From contig CAMAVT010000003.1 of assembly GCA_945861775.1 (NCBI GenBank), forward strand, positions 1-42,159: DNA of 42,159 bases, given 5' to 3'. Made by a program: the position numbers and the translations under genes. This DNA is from Bifidobacterium breve. GTDB taxonomy: Bacteria > Actinomycetota > Actinomycetes > S36-B12. A model generated the notes under the pieces. It was given only the letters and a program-made list of their open reading frames with translations. It did no database searches and had not been told where the DNA came from. Below, in pieces: positions 38,456-42,159 of the stretch. The stretch's first letter is position 1; the number at the start of each line of letters is the position of its first letter.

Positions 38456-39709
38456 TCAGGATTTTGCAAGTTGCGAAAACGGTGCCTTGTCGGTTCGGTG
38501 CTCAGCAGGGAGCCCGAGCACTCTTTCGGCGACAATATTGCGTTGCACCTCGTCGGTGCCACCTGCCAGTCGGTAACCAGGAGCACCAAGAACATGCTCA
38601 CCCCAGGCAAACTCCCCCCACTCTCCAGTGTCCGCGACCAACGCGGATCCGAGCATGTTCGCAGCCGTGTTACCGATGCGCACGAGATTGTCCGATGCCA
38701 GAAGTTTTCCTAGAGATCCAGCTGGACCGGGATCCCCACCGGTTGCAGTAGCTCGAGCAACTTTGGTCACCATCGCTGCATGTAACCGGGTTCGGATCGT
38801 GATGTCGGCCAGTTCCTGACGAGTCACCGGGTCCGAACTCAACCCCAAATGCTGGGCGAGTGCAACAAGATCGGATGCGGTACCGCCTTTTCGTCGATGC
38901 CCCGATCCCGATGATGTCCGTTCAAAGCCAAGGGTGGTCTGCGCGACCTTCCAGCCCGCATCGACATCACCGATACGCATAGAGTCTGGGATCCGGGTTG
39001 CGTCAAACCACACTTCGTTGAAAGAAGCCGGGCCACTCATTTGACGAATGGGTCGAATCTCAACGCCCGGGGCATTCATGGGCACTAAAAATGCGGTGAT
39101 GCCACCCTGTTTCACCGCATCAGGATTGGTGCGGGCCAGAATGAAACCGTACTCGGAAAATTGTGCGTTAGAACTCCAAATCTTTTGACCGGTGATCAAC
39201 CAGTCATCCCCGTCACGAACCGCTTTGGTTGACAGGCCCGCAAGATCGGATCCCGCACCGGGCTCGCTGAACAGTTGGCAGCACAGCAATTCAGTGCTCA
39301 GGAATGCTTTTGCGAATTGCTCGCGTTGTTCGGGTGTACCGAAGATGCTAACGGCCGATCCGACAAGACCCGTGGTCACCGAGATGATTTCCGAGGAGGG
39401 GGGAACGGCAAATTTGCGTTCTTCTTGGGCAAAGGCAACGGAGTACACACTGGGCAGACCCGCGCCACCGAACTCAGCGGGGAGTGAAATGGCTCCGTAT
39501 CCCGCTTCGAATCGTTGGCGTCGGTATTCCCTTACTCGCGTAAGGAATGCGACTTCTTCGTCGTGGCTCAATGCTAAGAAAATTTGCAGGCGTGGGTCAC
39601 CTTCACCCCACACAAAAACTTCTTCTTGCGCCGGTTCAGCAATGGATGCAAGCCATGTGCGCACTTCGCTGCGCCAGGCGTCTAAATGTTGTTGGTCTAT
39701 TTCGCTCAC
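38456..39709 (-). CDS. Acyl-CoA dehydrogenase family protein
   Basis: CQLFSEPGAGSDLAGLSTKAVRDGDDWLITGQKIWSSNAQ, GGTDEVQRNIVAERVLGLP. Confidence 0.94.
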   Translation of the reverse strand: MSEIDQQHLDAWRSEVRTWLASIAEPAQEEVFVWGEGDPRLQIFLALSHDEEVAFLTRVREYRRQRFEAGYGAISLPAEFGGAGLPSVYSVAFAQEERKFAVPPSSEIISVTTGLVGSAVSIFGTPEQREQFAKAFLSTELLCCQLFSEPGAGSDLAGLSTKAVRDGDDWLITGQKIWSSNAQFSEYGFILARTNPDAVKQGGITAFLVPMNAPGVEIRPIRQMSGPASFNEVWFDATRIPDSMRIGDVDAGWKVAQTTLGFERTSSGSGHRRKGGTASDLVALAQHLGLSSDPVTRQELADITIRTRLHAAMVTKVARATATGGDPGPAGSLGKLLASDNLVRIGNTAANMLGSALVADTGEWGEFAWGEHVLGAPGYRLAGGTDEVQRNIVAERVLGLPAEHRTDKAPFSQLAKS

Positions 39710-40875
39710 GGTCGTGCTCCTTCGTTGATCAGGACCGTACAGGCACTAATGCCCGGCGCTCCATAGACGTGGGTGAAACCAATACGCGGGGCTCCCGGAA
39801 CTTGTTTACCGTCAGCGCGACCCTGCAACTGTCTCACGATCTCGTGTACTTGTCGCAAGCCAGAAGCGCCCACCGGCTCTCCGTTGGCGAGTAATCCACC
39901 GTCGGTGTTGAGAGGCAGCCGACCATCAATTTCGAATTCACCGTTGCGGTAAGCGGCTTCCTGCTCTCCATGGGCAACGAGTCCGGTCTCACCTAAGTGA
40001 ATAACTTCGGCTCCGCTGTCAGTGTCTTGGAGCTGGGCTACCTGCACATCCGCGGGCGTAATGCCAGCAAGGTCAAATGCTGCTTTCGCCGCGTCAATTG
40101 AAGGACTCGTACGGTCACCGGGTGAGAGCCAGGGTGAGAAAACTTCGAACGATCCTGGTCGACGACCACGAAGCGCCACCGATGCCAGTCGAATCGGAGT
40201 TTCGCACAAGTCATAGGCCTTCGAGCCGCGAGCTAGAACAAGGGAAACCGCGCCAGCATCAGGTGCACAAAACATGAAACGCGTGAGGGGGTCATTGATC
40301 ATGTCGGCATCCATCGCTTCATCAACGGAAACCGGCTTACGCCGCCACGCATACGGGTGTTCTTGCGCGTAATCAAATGCTTTTGCCGAGGCATAACCGA
40401 GGGTGCGCTGGCTTATTCCGTGTTCATGAAGGTAGCGCGCAATTTTCAGTGCAAAATATGAAGTAGTAACCATCATGCCTGTGGCTCCGTACCAATCACC
40501 CAGTCCATAGCGTGCGGGTGAAACATTGAAAGCGCCCCGAGCGTGATTGTCATAGCCGACAACGCAAGCAACATCGAGATCTTCAGCGATTAACCCGTTA
40601 CGTGCTGTCATTAAAGCCACAGCACCTGTCGCGCATCCGTTCTTCACCGTCACGAACGGAAGTCCGGTGAGTCCCAATCGTGAGACTAGGTTGTCCGGCT
40701 TTGTCTCACCATTAGTGCCACCCACCGCGAACTCGATGTCGGACCAGGCAAGACCACAGTCGGCAAGCGCACCGCGCACTGCCGTCTCTGCAAGCTCGTT
40801 ATCTTCGCCGTCAAATCTGCCGAACTCCGTCCGTGCTGCGCCGACAATAAAAATGTCATTCGTATTCACGCTCAC
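39706..40875 (-). CDS. Thiolase-like (SCP2/lipid-transfer type) protein
   Basis: IVGAARTEFGRF, VKNGCATGAVAL, NTDGGLLANGEPVGASGLRQVHE, HVYGAPGISACTVL. Confidence 0.9.
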   Translation of the reverse strand: MSVNTNDIFIVGAARTEFGRFDGEDNELAETAVRGALADCGLAWSDIEFAVGGTNGETKPDNLVSRLGLTGLPFVTVKNGCATGAVALMTARNGLIAEDLDVACVVGYDNHARGAFNVSPARYGLGDWYGATGMMVTTSYFALKIARYLHEHGISQRTLGYASAKAFDYAQEHPYAWRRKPVSVDEAMDADMINDPLTRFMFCAPDAGAVSLVLARGSKAYDLCETPIRLASVALRGRRPGSFEVFSPWLSPGDRTSPSIDAAKAAFDLAGITPADVQVAQLQDTDSGAEVIHLGETGLVAHGEQEAAYRNGEFEIDGRLPLNTDGGLLANGEPVGASGLRQVHEIVRQLQGRADGKQVPGAPRIGFTHVYGAPGISACTVLINEGARP

Positions 40876-41279
40876 GTCACAGCCTCGAAACCAAATGTGA
40901 AGACAGGTGCACCTTCATGCGTCCAGGCTTTAGCGAGCACCAAATTAACCTGCTCCCCAATCGTCCATTGGGTTTTTCCCACCAGCCAACCTTCGACAAT
41001 CACGGGGCCAAGGTCTACATAGCCAATGGAAAAAGGTGCGAATTCATCGGTCCGAAATGGTGGCTTCGGTGCGAAGTGTTGGGTTGTCCAGGACCAGAGG
41101 GTTCCTTCGGTGGGCAAGCCCACTCTCGTGACGTCAAGGCTCGAACAGGTTGGGCAGGAATCCATGGCTGGGAAAACGTGTGCACCACATGCACCACACA
41201 TGGATCCCGCTAAAACAACCGGATCCACGGATGTAAACAACGTCGAGTCAACAACTGCGATGCCCACAGGAATGCTCAT
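40872..41279 (-). CDS. Zn-ribbon/OB-fold DUF35-like protein
   Basis: CGACGAHVFPAMDSCPTC four-Cys ribbon, GTLWSWTTQHFAPKPPF, FSIGYVDL; start at 41279, ATGA overlap with the thiolase-like gene. Confidence 0.88.
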   Translation of the reverse strand: MSIPVGIAVVDSTLFTSVDPVVLAGSMCGACGAHVFPAMDSCPTCSSLDVTRVGLPTEGTLWSWTTQHFAPKPPFRTDEFAPFSIGYVDLGPVIVEGWLVGKTQWTIGEQVNLVLAKAWTHEGAPVFTFGFEAVT

Positions 41280-41295
41280 GTATTCGCTTTCGGGA

Positions 41296-42159
41296 TTAGG
41301 CCGAAAGGCGCACGAGCGCCTTGCCAAAGTTCGCCCCGGACAGTAAACCTTCAAGGCCCGCACCTGCGGCGCCAATACCTTCAACAATCGTCGCACGGTC
41401 GACCAACTGACCGCTTGCCAACCATCCACTGACTTTCGCTTCAAACTCCGGACGCAGATCCTCATAGTCGCGGACAATAAATCCCGTGATGGTAAGCCGT
41501 CGGAGTACTGCTTCAATGAGAACCGCGATGGATGGCTGCTCCTGAGTTCCAAAATTGGAAACTGCACCACACATGCTGATGCGCCCGCGAATCTTCATGT
41601 TATGCAGGGCCGATGCGAGTTGCTCGCCGCCCACATTGTCAAAAAACAAATCAATTCCTTCGGGTGCAAACTTGGATAACTCCGCCGCGAAATCCTCATC
41701 GCGATAATTGATTACCTCGTCGAAGCCGCACTCGGTTGTAAGCCACGTGCATTTATCTGCACCACCGGCGCTACCGATAACCCGTCCTGCGCCAAGCAAC
41801 CTCGCGAACTGTCCAACCATGCTGCCCACGGCTCCACCGGCGCCGGTCACGAGAACCGTCTCACCCGCCGCCAGATGACCCACGGGAAGAAGTCCTGCGT
41901 AGGCGGTGAATCCGGTCTGGCCCATTGAACTCAACCAAGAGATCGTTGGCGCCAGTGAAAGGTCGCAAATTGTTGCTGTCGCGTCGTCAACGACCGCGTA
42001 CTCGCGCCAGCCGAGGCGGTGACGAACAGTGGATCCGACGGGGAGAAGTTCTGAAGCGGACTCCTCCACTATTCCGATAGCAGAGCCATCAAGTGGGCCG
42101 CCGATCTCAAAATTGGTGGTGTACTGCTTCTCGCCCGGGTCCATGCGGCCACGGGTTGA
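41296..42159 (-). CDS. NADP-dependent MDR-family oxidoreductase, 5' end beyond the window
   Basis: Frame open to right edge (STRGRMDPGEKQYTTNFEIGGPLDG); GQTGFTAYAGLLPVGHLAAGETVLVTGAGGAVGSMVGQFARLLGA. Confidence 0.92.
   Translation of the reverse strand, partial: STRGRMDPGEKQYTTNFEIGGPLDGSAIGIVEESASELLPVGSTVRHRLGWREYAVVDDATATICDLSLAPTISWLSSMGQTGFTAYAGLLPVGHLAAGETVLVTGAGGAVGSMVGQFARLLGAGRVIGSAGGADKCTWLTTECGFDEVINYRDEDFAAELSKFAPEGIDLFFDNVGGEQLASALHNMKIRGRISMCGAVSNFGTQEQPSIAVLIEAVLRRLTITGFIVRDYEDLRPEFEAKVSGWLASGQLVDRATIVEGIGAAGAGLEGLLSGANFGKALVRLSA

Noticed and set aside
1-42159. Defence system, prophage, CRISPR or transposon
   Set aside because: No integrase, transposase, phage structural, Cas or known defence genes; the HNH nuclease carries a signal peptide and Excalibur domain and looks secreted rather than defensive.

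Overview
This 42 kb window looks like a compact actinobacterial chromosome, judged from gene content and tight gene packing; I could not run taxonomy. I see no tRNA, rRNA, CRISPR array or mobile element. The left part (1-15 kb) is mostly housekeeping or accessory: a secreted trypsin-like protease, a GT4 glycogen synthase-like protein, an EamA transporter, an FAD ferredoxin reductase followed by an unknown Rossmann-type protein, a molybdenum-cofactor block (mobA-like, DUF6457-like, moeA-like), a secreted HNH/Excalibur nuclease, a small acidic repeat protein, a GlpD-like protein, and a serine-hydrolase/ABC-ATPase fusion with its permease. The right part (about 15-42 kb) reads as one large catabolic gene neighbourhood. 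It has three Rieske oxygenase alpha subunits, one PDR/VanB-type reductase, a 3Fe-4S ferredoxin, several SDRs, four NTF2/SnoaL-like proteins, a sugar-phosphate-isomerase-like TIM barrel, an aldehyde dehydrogenase, two phosphatases, an APH-like kinase, TetR and GntR/HutC regulators, two orphan solute-binding proteins, two acyl-CoA dehydrogenases, and a thiolase-like/DUF35 pair. The strongest new-looking signal is an identical palindrome, ACTTGTCTAGACAA, about 37-40 bp upstream of two of the three Rieske genes. It matches the known operator style of GntR/HutC regulators, and one such regulator is encoded in the cluster. Other notable points are a perfect hairpin burying the Shine-Dalgarno of the nuclease gene, a GHP-to-GEP change in the thiolase-like protein, a duplicated start-codon region, and the hydrolase-ABC fusion. 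The substrate of the cluster is not identifiable from sequence alone.
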